Positions 8,724 to 17,188 of a stretch of 32,701 bases of DNA are shown here, in pieces. This DNA is from Nevskia soli (GTDB lineage: Bacteria > Pseudomonadota > Gammaproteobacteria > Nevskiales > Nevskiaceae): positions 1 through 32,701 of the forward strand of contig JAMFRN010000005.1 in assembly GCA_026224805.1 (NCBI GenBank), written 5' to 3'. Made by a program: the position numbers and the translations under genes. The number at the start of each line of letters is the position of its first letter. Position 1 is the stretch's first letter. Under the pieces are notes generated by a model, which worked only from the letters and a program-made list of their open reading frames with translations, searched no databases and was not told the origin of the DNA.

Positions 8724-9008
8724 TCAGCCTGCGCCGGATTCAGCCCGCTCCAGCTTCTCGTACCACCACGCCAGCACAATGCCGATCAAGGCCAGCACAG
8801 TCAGCGATACACTCAGGGGGAACGATATTTGCTGTCTCGTAAACGGAGGCGAATGCACACCCCGCTCGATCACCCAGGGAACGACCAGCAAATACCACCA
8901 ACGCGGCCCCCGCGAAAATCTCACCGCCTTGTCGCAATGCGGGCACACCCTAGTGGATGTTGCCGGCATCCGCACCCAGCTGAATTCATGCCATCGCGGC
9001 CCGCGCAT
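8724..9008 (-). CDS. Small membrane protein with a half zinc-ribbon CPHC motif
   Basis: 94 residues at most. A single CPHC motif (residues 22-25) lies just after the N-terminus and is followed by RFSRGPRWWYLLVVPWV, a first hydrophobic stretch. A clear second TM segment runs about 63-82 (PLSVSLTVLALIGIVLAWWYE). The layout resembles small membrane proteins in which a CxxC pair sits in front of two helices. No family is recognised. A shorter start (ATG at 8969) would place CPHC nearer the N-terminus. Neither start has a good ribosome site, so the gene call is moderate. Confidence 0.45.
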   Translation of the reverse strand: MRGPRWHEFSWVRMPATSTRVCPHCDKAVRFSRGPRWWYLLVVPWVIERGVHSPPFTRQQISFPLSVSLTVLALIGIVLAWWYEKLERAESGAG

Positions 9009-9175
9009 TGACGGGCGCCTGCCCAGCCTTGCCGGATAGGCAAGATCGGCATTGCATCAAGGGCATGGTCTCTTACGCCACATCGCACATTCCAGGCACG
9101 GTTTCAGCGGCTGGCGAAGGCCGCCCGCTGAAACAATTGATTGAGCATCGGAGTATTCCTCAGATTGGGCGCTCC

Positions 9176-9919
9176 CTAATCGCCGGCACCTGCATTGCGC
9201 CGACGCTTGCCTACCGCCCCCGTCATCTGCCCTGATGCCTGCATCGCCAACTCCCCCGCAAACATCCGCATGATGAAGCGCTCCGCCTGCTCGCGAATCG
9301 CCTCGCGCTGTTCGGGATGCTCCAGGTAGTCCATCGAGAAGAAGCTCATCTGCCGGATCACCTGGCGCGAAATCTCCAGCAGCGTCGCCGCATCGAGTCC
9401 CGGCAGGCGCAGCACCGTCTGCATGTCCTCGGCCATGTCGACGGCGAACTCCTCCATCAGTCTTTGCAGCGCCTGGCGCATCACCGGCGAGCTGCCGTGC
9501 AGCTCTCGGATGCCGACGATGTAAGCCACGCGATGCTCCCGCACGAATTCCAGCACCAGGGCCACCGACTGGCTGACGATCTCGCGGCCGAGCCGCATCA
9601 CCTCGTCGCGGCCGGCGATCTGCGCCGGCGCGCCGCGCCCCTCACGCCGCCGCAGCCGCCGCTCGCGCAAGCCGCGCCGCAATTCACCGCCGAGCAGATC
9701 CACCGCCGCCAGGCCCAGCTCATCGAAATTTTTGAAGTGGCGGTAAAACGCATTCGGCGCCAGGCCGGCGTAGCGCGTCACCTCGCGCAAGCCCAGCGAA
9801 GCCAGGCTGTGCGTGGACGAGGCCAGATGCAGCGCCGCCTCGATCAGCTTCTGCCGGCCGCCCACGCCGCGACCCATGCCGCTCACCTTGCCTGGCGCCT
9901 TGTCTGAATCGTCTTTCAT
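9176..9919 (-). CDS. TetR-family transcriptional repressor
   Basis: 247 residues from ATG 9919 (an in-frame ATG at 9964 would add 15 residues). The N-terminal TetR helix-turn-helix reads LREVTRYAGLAPNAFYRHFKNFDEL, close to FabR/DesT-like regulators of lipid metabolism. The C-terminal helical domain (about 80-240) binds the ligand. It is divergent from the PF10118-monooxygenase operon and very probably represses it through the dyads at 9977-10017, in the way EthR controls the monooxygenase EthA in mycobacteria. The arginine-rich stretch at about 85-95 (LRERRLRRREGRG) is unusual. The ligand is likely a fatty-acyl or hydrocarbon-derived compound; this is an inference. Confidence 0.9.
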   Translation of the reverse strand: MKDDSDKAPGKVSGMGRGVGGRQKLIEAALHLASSTHSLASLGLREVTRYAGLAPNAFYRHFKNFDELGLAAVDLLGGELRRGLRERRLRRREGRGAPAQIAGRDEVMRLGREIVSQSVALVLEFVREHRVAYIVGIRELHGSSPVMRQALQRLMEEFAVDMAEDMQTVLRLPGLDAATLLEISRQVIRQMSFFSMDYLEHPEQREAIREQAERFIMRMFAGELAMQASGQMTGAVGKRRRNAGAGD

Positions 9920-9965
9920 TTCAAGATGTTGAACCGTCTTTGCGAAAGTCCAGCGTAAATCCATG

Positions 9966-10017
9966 TTGACACTAATGTGGACACTCGTCTACATTCCGTA
10001 AGTGGACAGTTGTACAC
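9966..10017 (+). promoter_or_regulatory. Promoter with two tandem GTGGAC-N4-GTNNAC dyads (candidate TetR operators)
   Basis: -35 TTGACA (9966-9971), 18-bp spacer, -10 TACATT (9990-9995). Two near-perfect dyads: GTGGAC-ACTC-GTCTAC (9977-9992), which covers the spacer and -10, and GTGGAC-AGTT-GTACAC (10002-10017) just downstream. Their centres are exactly 25 bp apart. They lie between the divergent tetR and the PF10118 gene, which is where a TetR repressor would act. Confidence 0.7.
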
Positions 10018-10049
10018 ACAGAGCATCGCAATAGGAGGAAAACAGGACC

Positions 10050-10919
10050 ATGAGCACGCCCAGAACCAGCAAGAAAAACGGCGGCGCCCCCAGCATGCTG
10101 CCGGTACGCCGCAACCTCAAATTCAGGCTGCCGGCCGACCGCATCGTCGACTGGCATGAAGCCGGCGGCCCGCATATCGGTCTGTTCATGAACACCCTGT
10201 CGCTGTTCTTCCCGGTGGGCGAGCGCTTCTTCATGGACAGCGTACGCCACTACCGCGACCGCATCACCGATCCGGAATTGAAGCAGGCCGTCACCGCCTT
10301 CATCGGCCAGGAGGCGATGCACGGCCGCGAGCACCAGGAATACAACGAAGCCCTGTTCGCCGCCATCCCGCAGACCGTCGGCATGGAGCGCACCGTCGCT
10401 CGCTTCCTCGGCTTCCTGCAGCGGCATCTGGCGCCCAGCCTTCAACTCTCCACCACCATCGCCCTGGAGCACTTCACCGCCATCCTGGCCGACGCCCTGC
10501 TCAGCAAGCCCAGCGTACTTGAAGGCACCGAGCCGCACTACGCCGCGCTGTGGCGCTGGCACGCGCTTGAAGAGACCGAGCACAAGTCCGTCGCCTTTGA
10601 CGTGTGGGAAACCGTCATGGGCCGCGGCCCTCGCGCCTACGTGGTGCGCACCGGCACCCTGGTCTTCGCGACCATCATCTTCTGGTCCTTCGCCACGCCC
10701 TACTACCTGCGCGTGCTGCGCGCCGAGCACCGCCTCACCAACCTGGCCGGCTGGCGCTCCTTCATCCGCTACGGCTTCACCCGCGAGCGCACCCTGATCG
10801 GCCTGGTCGGCCCCTGGGCCGACTACTTCCGTCCGCGCTTCCACCCCTGGGACCACGACAACCGCCAGTACCTCGAAGGCATGGACCGCTTTGCCGCTCC
10901 CTACCAGGCGGCAGCCTGA
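10050..10919 (+). CDS. PF10118-family metal-dependent hydrolase-like protein
   Basis: 289-residue protein of the family annotated as predicted metal-dependent hydrolase (PF10118), which has a ferritin-like helical character. Motifs with likely metal ligands: FIGQEAMHGREHQEYN (about 88-103), ALEHFTA (about 141-147) and WHALEETEHKSVAFDVWE (about 170-187). This repeated E..H and ExxH arrangement resembles di-iron carboxylate proteins. It follows the TetR-controlled promoter. AGGAGG (10033-10038) lies 11 bases before the ATG. The gene is 25 bases upstream of the flavin monooxygenase, and such pairs recur in lipid or hydrocarbon-oxidising bacteria. Its exact reaction is not established. Confidence 0.85.
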   Translation: MSTPRTSKKNGGAPSMLPVRRNLKFRLPADRIVDWHEAGGPHIGLFMNTLSLFFPVGERFFMDSVRHYRDRITDPELKQAVTAFIGQEAMHGREHQEYNEALFAAIPQTVGMERTVARFLGFLQRHLAPSLQLSTTIALEHFTAILADALLSKPSVLEGTEPHYAALWRWHALEETEHKSVAFDVWETVMGRGPRAYVVRTGTLVFATIIFWSFATPYYLRVLRAEHRLTNLAGWRSFIRYGFTRERTLIGLVGPWADYFRPRFHPWDHDNRQYLEGMDRFAAPYQAAA

Positions 10920-10944
10920 GCAAACTCATCGGAACACACCCCAC

Positions 10945-12486
10945 ATGCAAGCCGAACACTTCGACGTGCTGATTCTCGGCGCCGGCATCTCCGGCATCGG
11001 CGCCGCCTGTCACCTCACCCGCAAATGCCCCGGCAAGCGTTACGCCATCCTCGAAAGGCGCAATGCCATCGGCGGCACCTGGGACCTGTTCCGCTATCCC
11101 GGCATCCGCTCCGATTCCGATATGTACACCTTCGGCTTCAACTTCCGGCCGTGGACCGAGCCGAAAGTCCTGGCCGACGGTCCCTCGATCCGCAAGTACG
11201 TGCGCGAGACGGCCGAACAGTACGGCGTCGACCGGCACATCCGCTTCGGCATCAAGGTCACCACCGCTGCCTGGTCCAGCGAGGATGGCTACTGGACTCT
11301 CACCGCCCAGCGCGAAGAGGGCGGCGAGCCGCTGCGCTTCACCTGCAACTTCCTGATGGGCTGCACCGGCTACTACAACTACGACGCCGGCTACCAGCCG
11401 GAGTTTCCGGGCCAGAAAGCCTTCAAGGGCCAGCTCATCCATCCGCAGCACTGGCCGGAAAACCTGGAGTACCAGGGCAAGCGCATCGTCGTCATCGGCA
11501 GCGGCGCCACCGCCATCACCCTAGTGCCTTCGATGGCCGGCAAGGCCGCCCACGTCACCATGCTGCAGCGCTCCCCTACCTACATCCTGTCGGTGCCCGC
11601 GATCGACCCGATCTCCTCGCGCCTGCAACGCTTCCTGCCAGACATGCTGGTCTACCGCCTGGCCCGCACCCGCAACATCAACCTGCAGCGCTTTCTTTAC
11701 GCCCTGTCGCGCCGCCGCCCCAAGGTCGTGCGCCGCATGCTGCTCGCCGCCGTGCGCAAGCAGCTCGGCAAGAATGCCGACATGCGCCACTTCACCCCCA
11801 GCTACAACCCCTGGGACGAGCGCCTCTGCGTGGTGCCCAACGGCGACCTGTTCAAGGCCATCCGCCACGGCAAAGCCGAAGTCGTCACCGACCAGATCGA
11901 GACCTTCACCAAGACCGGCATCAAGCTCCAGTCCGGCGCCGAGCTGGACGCCGACATCGTGGTCTCCGCCACCGGCCTCAACGTGCAGCTGCTCGGCGGC
12001 GTTCGCGTCGAGGTCGACGGCAAGCGCTACCTCCCCAGCGACAGCATGACCTACAAGGGCGTGCTGATCGAAGGCGTGCCCAACGCCGCCATCATCATCG
12101 GCTACACCAACGCCTCGTGGACGCTCAAGGCCGACATCGCCAGCGAGTATGTCTGCCGCCTGCTCCAGCACATGGACAAGAAGGGCTACACGGAAGTCAT
12201 CCCCCGCGACCGCGACAACAGCCGCACCGAGGACACCGTCATGGGCGGCCTCAACTCCGGCTACATCCGCCGCGCCATCGACCAGCTGCCCAAGCAGGGC
12301 AGCAAGCGCCCATGGAAAATCGTGCAGGACTACGTGCGCGACGTGCCAATCCTGCGCTACGCCCCAATCGAGGACGGCGTACTCAGCTTCACCCGCAAGC
12401 GGGACAAGCCCGCAGGAGTGCAGCCTGTCCGCATGCAGCAGCCGCACACCAGCAAAGCATTGCGAACCGTCGTCGAAGCTTCATAG
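10945..12486 (+). CDS. FAD/NADPH-dependent Baeyer-Villiger-type monooxygenase
   Basis: 513-residue class B flavoprotein monooxygenase. The FAD Rossmann motif is GAGISGIGAA (about 12-21), followed by GGTWDLFRYPGIRSDSDMYT. The Baeyer-Villiger fingerprint FKGQLIHPQHWP (F160-P171) fits FxGxxxHxxxWP, and the NADPH Rossmann motif is VIGSGATAITL. These enzymes insert oxygen into ketones or oxidise sulfur or nitrogen; this subgroup includes EthA- and AlmA-like proteins acting on long-chain compounds. ATG 10945 places the Rossmann motif near the N-terminus as expected. It is the second gene of the TetR-controlled operon. A 13-bp hairpin at 12497 follows the stop. Confidence 0.92.
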   Translation: MQAEHFDVLILGAGISGIGAACHLTRKCPGKRYAILERRNAIGGTWDLFRYPGIRSDSDMYTFGFNFRPWTEPKVLADGPSIRKYVRETAEQYGVDRHIRFGIKVTTAAWSSEDGYWTLTAQREEGGEPLRFTCNFLMGCTGYYNYDAGYQPEFPGQKAFKGQLIHPQHWPENLEYQGKRIVVIGSGATAITLVPSMAGKAAHVTMLQRSPTYILSVPAIDPISSRLQRFLPDMLVYRLARTRNINLQRFLYALSRRRPKVVRRMLLAAVRKQLGKNADMRHFTPSYNPWDERLCVVPNGDLFKAIRHGKAEVVTDQIETFTKTGIKLQSGAELDADIVVSATGLNVQLLGGVRVEVDGKRYLPSDSMTYKGVLIEGVPNAAIIIGYTNASWTLKADIASEYVCRLLQHMDKKGYTEVIPRDRDNSRTEDTVMGGLNSGYIRRAIDQLPKQGSKRPWKIVQDYVRDVPILRYAPIEDGVLSFTRKRDKPAGVQPVRMQQPHTSKALRTVVEAS

Positions 12487-12496
12487 ACCGCAACAG

Positions 12497-12528
12497 GATG
12501 TCCCGCGCTTCCAATAGCGCGGGACATC
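12497..12528 (+). terminator. 13-bp perfect hairpin after the monooxygenase
   Basis: GATGTCCCGCGCT / AGCGCGGGACATC with a 6-nt loop, 11 bases after the monooxygenase stop. The stem is strong but no T-run follows, so termination would depend on other factors. Confidence 0.65.
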
Positions 12529-12823
12529 GCCTGGATCTGGAACGACAGCGCGAACTCCGTTCGCCCCGAGTGCCGCGCGCAGCGCGGTGTATCGAGGGGC
12601 CAGCCGCGCCGCAAGCGGCTCAATGCGCCACGAACGAACTTCACTTCACGCAGCAAACTTCCAACCCGGAACACCTGCAAGGCGCCAGCCTTCCGACACA
12701 GGCATAGTCCGCAAACAACCGCCTCCCCGCCGCACTGAATCGCGCATTTCCACGCCCACGCCGCGCACATCTCAGCAGGATGGAGGGACTTGACATCGCC
12801 AATACACGTGTCACAGTATGCAT
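12529..12823. other. Non-coding gap with small GC-rich palindromes and the GntR operator/promoter
   Basis: No gene is recognised. Short palindromes include CCGCGC-GCA-GCGCGG (12573-12587) and AGCCGC-N7-GCGGCT (12602-12620), similar to ones elsewhere in the window. At its right edge TTGACA (12790-12795) could be the -35 for the GntR operon. The dyad GTGTCA-N11-TGACAC (12808-12830) runs into the start codon and is a candidate GntR site. Confidence 0.5.
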
Positions 12824-12830
12824 ATGACAC
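12808..12830 (+). promoter_or_regulatory. Candidate GntR operator over the operon start
   Basis: Perfect 6-bp arms GTGTCA and TGACAC spaced by 11 bp, overlapping the ATG at 12824. A TTGACA at 12790-12795 lies upstream; the -10 is not obvious (CAGTAT at 12814 with an 18-bp spacer is weak). YtrA-type GntR regulators typically repress their own ABC operon from such a site. Confidence 0.5.
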
Positions 12831-13225
12831 ATCTGCGCTTCAACCTCCAGCCGGGCCAGTCGATCTTCGACCAGGTGGTGTTCGCGGCAGTGAAAGCCTT
12901 CGTCAGCGGCGAGTTTCAACCGGGCCAGGCGTTTCCCTCGGTGCGCGCGCTGGCGGCGGAGCTGAAGATCCATCCGAACACCGCGCACAAGGTGGTGCAG
13001 TACCTGATCCAGGAGCGCTGGCTGGAATCGCGCCCCGGCATCGGCACGGTGGTGGCGGAGCGGCCCGAGGTGCGCGCCAGCGACCGCAAGCGGCTGCTGC
13101 AGCAGGAAGTGGAGCAACTGGTGGTGGAAGCCAAGCGCGTCGGGGTCGAGCTGCCGGATCTGCTCAAGACCATCGAAGCGCAGTGGAAAGCATTGGACCA
13201 GGCCCCGGAGGCCAGACGGAAATGA
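12824..13225 (+). CDS. GntR-family regulator, YtrA/YhcF subfamily
   Basis: 133-residue regulator with an N-terminal winged helix (SIFDQVVFAAVKAFVSGEFQ, then PSVRALAAELKIHPNTAHKV and GIGTVV) and only a short helical tail. This is the YtrA layout, which regulates ABC transporters. ATG 12824 is preferred over 12818 by the family N-terminus. The stop overlaps the next ATG (ATGA, 13222-13225), coupling it to the ATPase gene, so it most likely autoregulates the whole operon up to 17929. Confidence 0.92.
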   Translation: MTHLRFNLQPGQSIFDQVVFAAVKAFVSGEFQPGQAFPSVRALAAELKIHPNTAHKVVQYLIQERWLESRPGIGTVVAERPEVRASDRKRLLQQEVEQLVVEAKRVGVELPDLLKTIEAQWKALDQAPEARRK

Positions 13226-14133
13226 CAACCGCCTCAGTGGTACAAGCGGACGACGTGTGGAAAAGCTTCGGCCGCATCGATGCCCTGCAGGGCCTCAGCC
13301 TCGCCGTGCCCGAGGGCAGCGCCTACGCCTTCATCGGCGCCAATGGCGCCGGCAAGACCACCACCATCAAGCTGCTCATGAACATGCTCGCGCCCTCGCG
13401 CGGCACTGCCAGCGTCATGGGCGTCGATACGCGGCGCCTGTCGCCCGAGGTGCTGGCGCAGATCGGCTACGTCTCCGAAAACCAGGCCCTGCCCCGCCGC
13501 CTCGGCGTCGGCGACTACCTCGAATACCTGCGGCCGTTCTATCCGGGCTGGGACCGCGCCCTCGAAACCTCGATCTGCAAGCGCCTGCAGCTTCCGCTCA
13601 AGCGCCGTATCGGCGAGCTGTCGCACGGCATGCGCATCAAGGTGGCGCTGGCCTGCGCCCTGCCGTACCGGCCGAAGCTGCTGATCCTCGACGAGCCCTT
13701 CAGCGGCCTCGACCCGCTGGTCCGCGAAGAATTCATGGAAGGCCTGCTGCTCGAAGCCGGCGACGTCACCATGCTGATCTCTTCGCACGAGCTGGGCGAG
13801 ATCGAAAGCCTGTCCACGCATGTCGGCTTCATCGACGCCGGCCGCATGCTGATCGAGGAATCGATGAGCGATCTCGGCGCCCGCCTGCGCGAAGTGCGCA
13901 TCACCCTGGAACACCCCGCCGCCGTGCCGGCGAACCTGCCGAAGGAATGGCTGCAGCCGCGCGCCTTCGGCAACGTCTTCAGCTTCGTCGATACGCGCTA
14001 CTCCGAAAACGATCTGGGTGAACGCATCCGCGCCCTGCTCGGCCCGGTGCGGCACATCGACGCCGAACCGATGCCGCTGCGCACGGTATTCACCACCCTG
14101 GCCCGCGCCGCGCGCGACGGAGCGATCCAATGA
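13222..14133 (+). CDS. ABC transporter ATP-binding protein (YtrB-like)
   Basis: 303-residue ATPase. Walker A GANGAGKTT (about 39-47), Q-loop region ENQALPRRLG, a signature LSHGM in place of LSGGQ, Walker B LLILDEPFSGLDP and switch histidine in SSHELGE. The degenerate signature is common in YtrB-type ATPases linked to GntR regulators. The C-terminal part (about 220-303) is a DrrA/CcmA-like extension. It overlaps both neighbours by 4 bp (ATGA at 13222 and 14130), so GntR, ATPase and permease form one coupled unit. The substrate is unknown; related systems respond to cell-wall antibiotics. Confidence 0.93.
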   Translation: MTTASVVQADDVWKSFGRIDALQGLSLAVPEGSAYAFIGANGAGKTTTIKLLMNMLAPSRGTASVMGVDTRRLSPEVLAQIGYVSENQALPRRLGVGDYLEYLRPFYPGWDRALETSICKRLQLPLKRRIGELSHGMRIKVALACALPYRPKLLILDEPFSGLDPLVREEFMEGLLLEAGDVTMLISSHELGEIESLSTHVGFIDAGRMLIEESMSDLGARLREVRITLEHPAAVPANLPKEWLQPRAFGNVFSFVDTRYSENDLGERIRALLGPVRHIDAEPMPLRTVFTTLARAARDGAIQ

Positions 14134-15860
14134 GCACCAACCCGGCCCCATCGCGCGCCATGGCCTGGCACATCTTCAGGAAGGACTGGAAGCTGCTGTG
14201 GCCGCTGGGCATCGCCAGCATCGCCGGCCAGGTGCTGCTCGCCGCCTTGCGCCACTACTCCGAACCCTTTTCCGCGAGTGAAGGGCTGCAGGCCACGTGC
14301 GCGCTGGTTACGCTGGGCCTGGTCATCGCCATGGTCCTGCTGATCGTGCTTGCGGTGCAGCAAGAAGCGATTCCCGGCGTCGACCAGGACTGGCTGGTGC
14401 GGCCGATCAGGCGCCGCGACCTGCTGCTGGCCAAGGTGCTGATGCTGCTGCTGCTGATCCACGGCCCTATCGTCGCGGCCAACCTGCTGCGCGGCTTCGC
14501 CGACGGCTTTCCCTTCACCCCGATCCTACACGCCGCTCTGCTCAGCAGCTACGCGTGCGCGCTGGTGTTCAGCCTGCCGGTAATGGCCATCGCGGTGCTG
14601 ACCCGGAGCGTGACGGAAGCCATCCTCAGCGCGCTCGCCGTATTTTTCAGCCTGCTGCTGGTGCGCCTGCTGGTTCTGGCGATCCTGTATCCCTTCACCC
14701 ACACCTTCGATTTCGACCACGTTACGGACGACACCGGCGTGGCCTGGATCTGGCAGTCCCTGAGCATGGCGGTACTGCTGCTGGTGACGGTCGCCGTTGT
14801 GCTGCTGCAATACTTCCGGCGCAATACTCGCCAGGCACGCCTGCTGTTCATCGGCGGATTCCTGGTGTTCATGTTCACGCCGGACCTGCCGTGGCGGCCG
14901 GCCTTCGCCATCCAGCAATGGTTTTCGGCCAATCCGGATGCGGCCCGCTCCATCTCGATCGCCTTCGATCCGGCCAGGCACGCCACCGACGCCGCTGCCG
15001 CCCATGCGGATTTCCAACTGCTGACCGAGGACGGGGAGGAGAAGCAACAGAAGAAAGCCGAGAACAGGAAGAAGCACAAGAAGAAGTCGGCGGACGGCGA
15101 GGACGCCCCGGCGATCCTCCTGCCCCTGCGCTTCTCCGGCCTGCCCGCCGGCCTGGTACTGCACGTCGATCACACCGCGCTGCGCCTGGTCGACGCCGTA
15201 GGCAACACGCTCTATCACGGCACCGGCCACGTCTTCGACCTGCCTTTCCCCGGCAACGGCGACGGATCGGCCCTGCCCTACCAGACCCTGCAAATCCCCG
15301 CGGAGGTAGTGCAACAGGCAGCCGATCAAACTCTGCGTCTGGAACTGGAATACTCGCTGACCCTGCTGCGGCCGCATGCGCTGCCGCCCCTGCCCGCGCT
15401 GAGCCGCGAACAGCGTCAGTCCGAGGCCGGTTACTGCGCCAGCAGAATCGACGACGGCGGCGCGGCGCTTGAAGTCAGCTGCCGCGCAGCCGGAAATGTG
15501 CCGCCCTGCATTTCGATGGTTCTTGAGCAAGCGGCCGGCGCCCGGCGCAATCCCGAAAAGTTCGATTGCGCGCTGGAATACACGCCCGCCCCCTTGCAAT
15601 TCTCGGTGGACCCGTTCGAGCACTCTGACACCGAGCTGCCACTGCACGATCCATCCGGTGCGGTGCATTACCCGATCGACAAGACGCAACTGCGCGACGC
15701 GCAAATCCTGATCAGCGTCTACCAGCCCGAAGCCCATTTCTCCAGGCAGCTCGTCATCCCGCAATTCCGCCTGCGCGACTGGCAGGCCACTGCTCCTTCC
15801 ACCGACGGCGGCAGCGACGCAGCGGATGCCACGCCGCCGGCCGGCACCTCGCAGCCCTGA
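14130..15860 (+). CDS. ABC-2 type permease with a large C-terminal soluble domain
   Basis: 576 residues. About seven hydrophobic segments lie between residues 24 and 253 (for example LVTLGLVIAMVLLIVLAV, FFSLLLVRLLVLAILY, LLFIGGFLVFMFTPDL), which is an ABC-2 permease core. The remaining 320 residues are soluble. They begin with a lysine-rich linker (about 302-320, rich in KK and KKHKKK) and continue as a beta-rich domain (LPLRFSGLPAGLVLHVD, and so on). A tail of this size is atypical; most ABC-2 permeases end after their last TM. The domain is not recognised. The gene is coupled to the ATPase by ATGA. Confidence 0.85.
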   Translation: MSTNPAPSRAMAWHIFRKDWKLLWPLGIASIAGQVLLAALRHYSEPFSASEGLQATCALVTLGLVIAMVLLIVLAVQQEAIPGVDQDWLVRPIRRRDLLLAKVLMLLLLIHGPIVAANLLRGFADGFPFTPILHAALLSSYACALVFSLPVMAIAVLTRSVTEAILSALAVFFSLLLVRLLVLAILYPFTHTFDFDHVTDDTGVAWIWQSLSMAVLLLVTVAVVLLQYFRRNTRQARLLFIGGFLVFMFTPDLPWRPAFAIQQWFSANPDAARSISIAFDPARHATDAAAAHADFQLLTEDGEEKQQKKAENRKKHKKKSADGEDAPAILLPLRFSGLPAGLVLHVDHTALRLVDAVGNTLYHGTGHVFDLPFPGNGDGSALPYQTLQIPAEVVQQAADQTLRLELEYSLTLLRPHALPPLPALSREQRQSEAGYCASRIDDGGAALEVSCRAAGNVPPCISMVLEQAAGARRNPEKFDCALEYTPAPLQFSVDPFEHSDTELPLHDPSGAVHYPIDKTQLRDAQILISVYQPEAHFSRQLVIPQFRLRDWQATAPSTDGGSDAADATPPAGTSQP

Positions 15861-15895
15861 GCGCATTCCCGTCGCAAGTCTAGGGGGACCTTGAA

Positions 15896-17149
15896 GTGAC
15901 TCACTACAGCACCGACCTATCGCCGCCGATCAACCAAGAATGGCCCGCCGCCGCAGCGACATCCCGCCGCGGCTCGAAGCTGCTCCCGGCCGGCAACACC
16001 GCCCTCCGCCGGGTAGCCGGCCTCTGGTTCGTAGTGGCCTGCATCGGCCAGTGGCTCATGGTCGTGTACATCGCCACGTTCTACGGCAGCTCCGCCCTGG
16101 CCGGCGACTTCCCCCGCTGGAACCGCCTGCTGTACCACGGCTACATCCCCGGCGACAGCATCGGCAACGCCGCCCTCGCCATCCACATCCTGCTCGCCGC
16201 CGTCATCACCGCCAGCGGCACCCTGCAACTGATCCCGCAGGTTCGCGCCCGCGCACCCTCCTTCCACCGCTGGAATGGCCGCCTCTACATCCTCAGCGCC
16301 TTCACCACCAGCACCGTGGCTCTCTACCTGGTGTGGATCCGCGGCGGTGTCGGCGGCGACCTATCCCAGCATCTGGCGGTCAGCCTCAACGCCGTCCTCA
16401 TCCTGCTCTGCGCCGCCATGGCCCTGCGCTACGCCATCGCCCGCGATTTCAGGACCCATCGCCGCTGGGCCCTGCGCCTGTTCCTGGTGGTCAGCGGCGT
16501 CTGGTTCTTCCGCGTCGGCCTGATGCTGTCGTTCCTCGTCTTCCAGGGTCCCTTTGGCTTCGATCCGATCACCTTCCAGGGCCCGTTCCTCACCTTCCTG
16601 GCTTTCGCCCAAACCCTGCTGCCGCTCGCCATTCTTGAACTCTACCTGCGCACCCAGGATCGGGCCAGCGCATCCAGCCACATCGCCATGGCCGCTGGCC
16701 TGTTCGTACTGACACTGGCCATGGGCGCCGGCGTTGCCGGGGCCGCCATGGGCATGTGGCTGCCCACCATCAAGGTGGCTTTCGATCCGCGTACCTCCAT
16801 CGCCGCAACGCTCACCACCACCATCGCCTCCGGTGGCGCCGACGCCGCCATCCGGCAATACCGCGACCTCAAGACCGCAGCGCCCGCCGCCTACAACTTC
16901 GACGAGAACGAGCTCGACAGCCTCGGCTATCACCTCATCCATGTAGGTCAGTTCGACAATGCCATCCGCATCTTCCAGCTCAACACCGAAGCCTATCCGC
17001 AGTCCGGCAACGTCTACGACAGCCTCGGCGAAGCCTACATGGACGATGGCGACCGGCCGCAGGCCATCGCCAACTACCGCAAGTCCCTGCAACTGAATCC
17101 GAAGAACCGCAATGCCGTGCGGATGCTGCAAAAACTCGAGGCCCCCTGA
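15896..17149 (+). CDS. DUF2306 multi-pass membrane protein fused to C-terminal TPRs
   Basis: 417 residues. The N-terminal half has about eight TM segments with the DUF2306 pattern: HILLAAVITASGTLQLIPQ, FHRWNGRLYILSAF and FRTHRRWALRLFLVVSGVWFFR. The motifs HRWNGR and HRRW contain conserved histidines. The last TM (about 263-285) is followed by a soluble tail with two tetratricopeptide repeats (about 345-415: YHLIHVGQFDNAIRIFQLN, then VYDSLGEAYMDDGDRPQAIA). The GTG start at 15896 has AGGGGGA (15882-15888) 7 bases upstream. It lies 35 bases after the permease gene, so it is probably the fourth gene of the operon. The role is unknown; TPRs suggest a protein partner. Confidence 0.85.
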   Translation: MTHYSTDLSPPINQEWPAAAATSRRGSKLLPAGNTALRRVAGLWFVVACIGQWLMVVYIATFYGSSALAGDFPRWNRLLYHGYIPGDSIGNAALAIHILLAAVITASGTLQLIPQVRARAPSFHRWNGRLYILSAFTTSTVALYLVWIRGGVGGDLSQHLAVSLNAVLILLCAAMALRYAIARDFRTHRRWALRLFLVVSGVWFFRVGLMLSFLVFQGPFGFDPITFQGPFLTFLAFAQTLLPLAILELYLRTQDRASASSHIAMAAGLFVLTLAMGAGVAGAAMGMWLPTIKVAFDPRTSIAATLTTTIASGGADAAIRQYRDLKTAAPAAYNFDENELDSLGYHLIHVGQFDNAIRIFQLNTEAYPQSGNVYDSLGEAYMDDGDRPQAIANYRKSLQLNPKNRNAVRMLQKLEAP

Positions 17150-17188
17150 GCGACGGCCGCTCACCGGGCACTGCACTGGAGCACCACC

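Noticed and set aside
11521-12447. Minus-strand 308-codon frame opposite the flavin monooxygenase
   Set aside because: Val/Ala/Gly-rich antisense shadow; the plus-strand enzyme has all family motifs.
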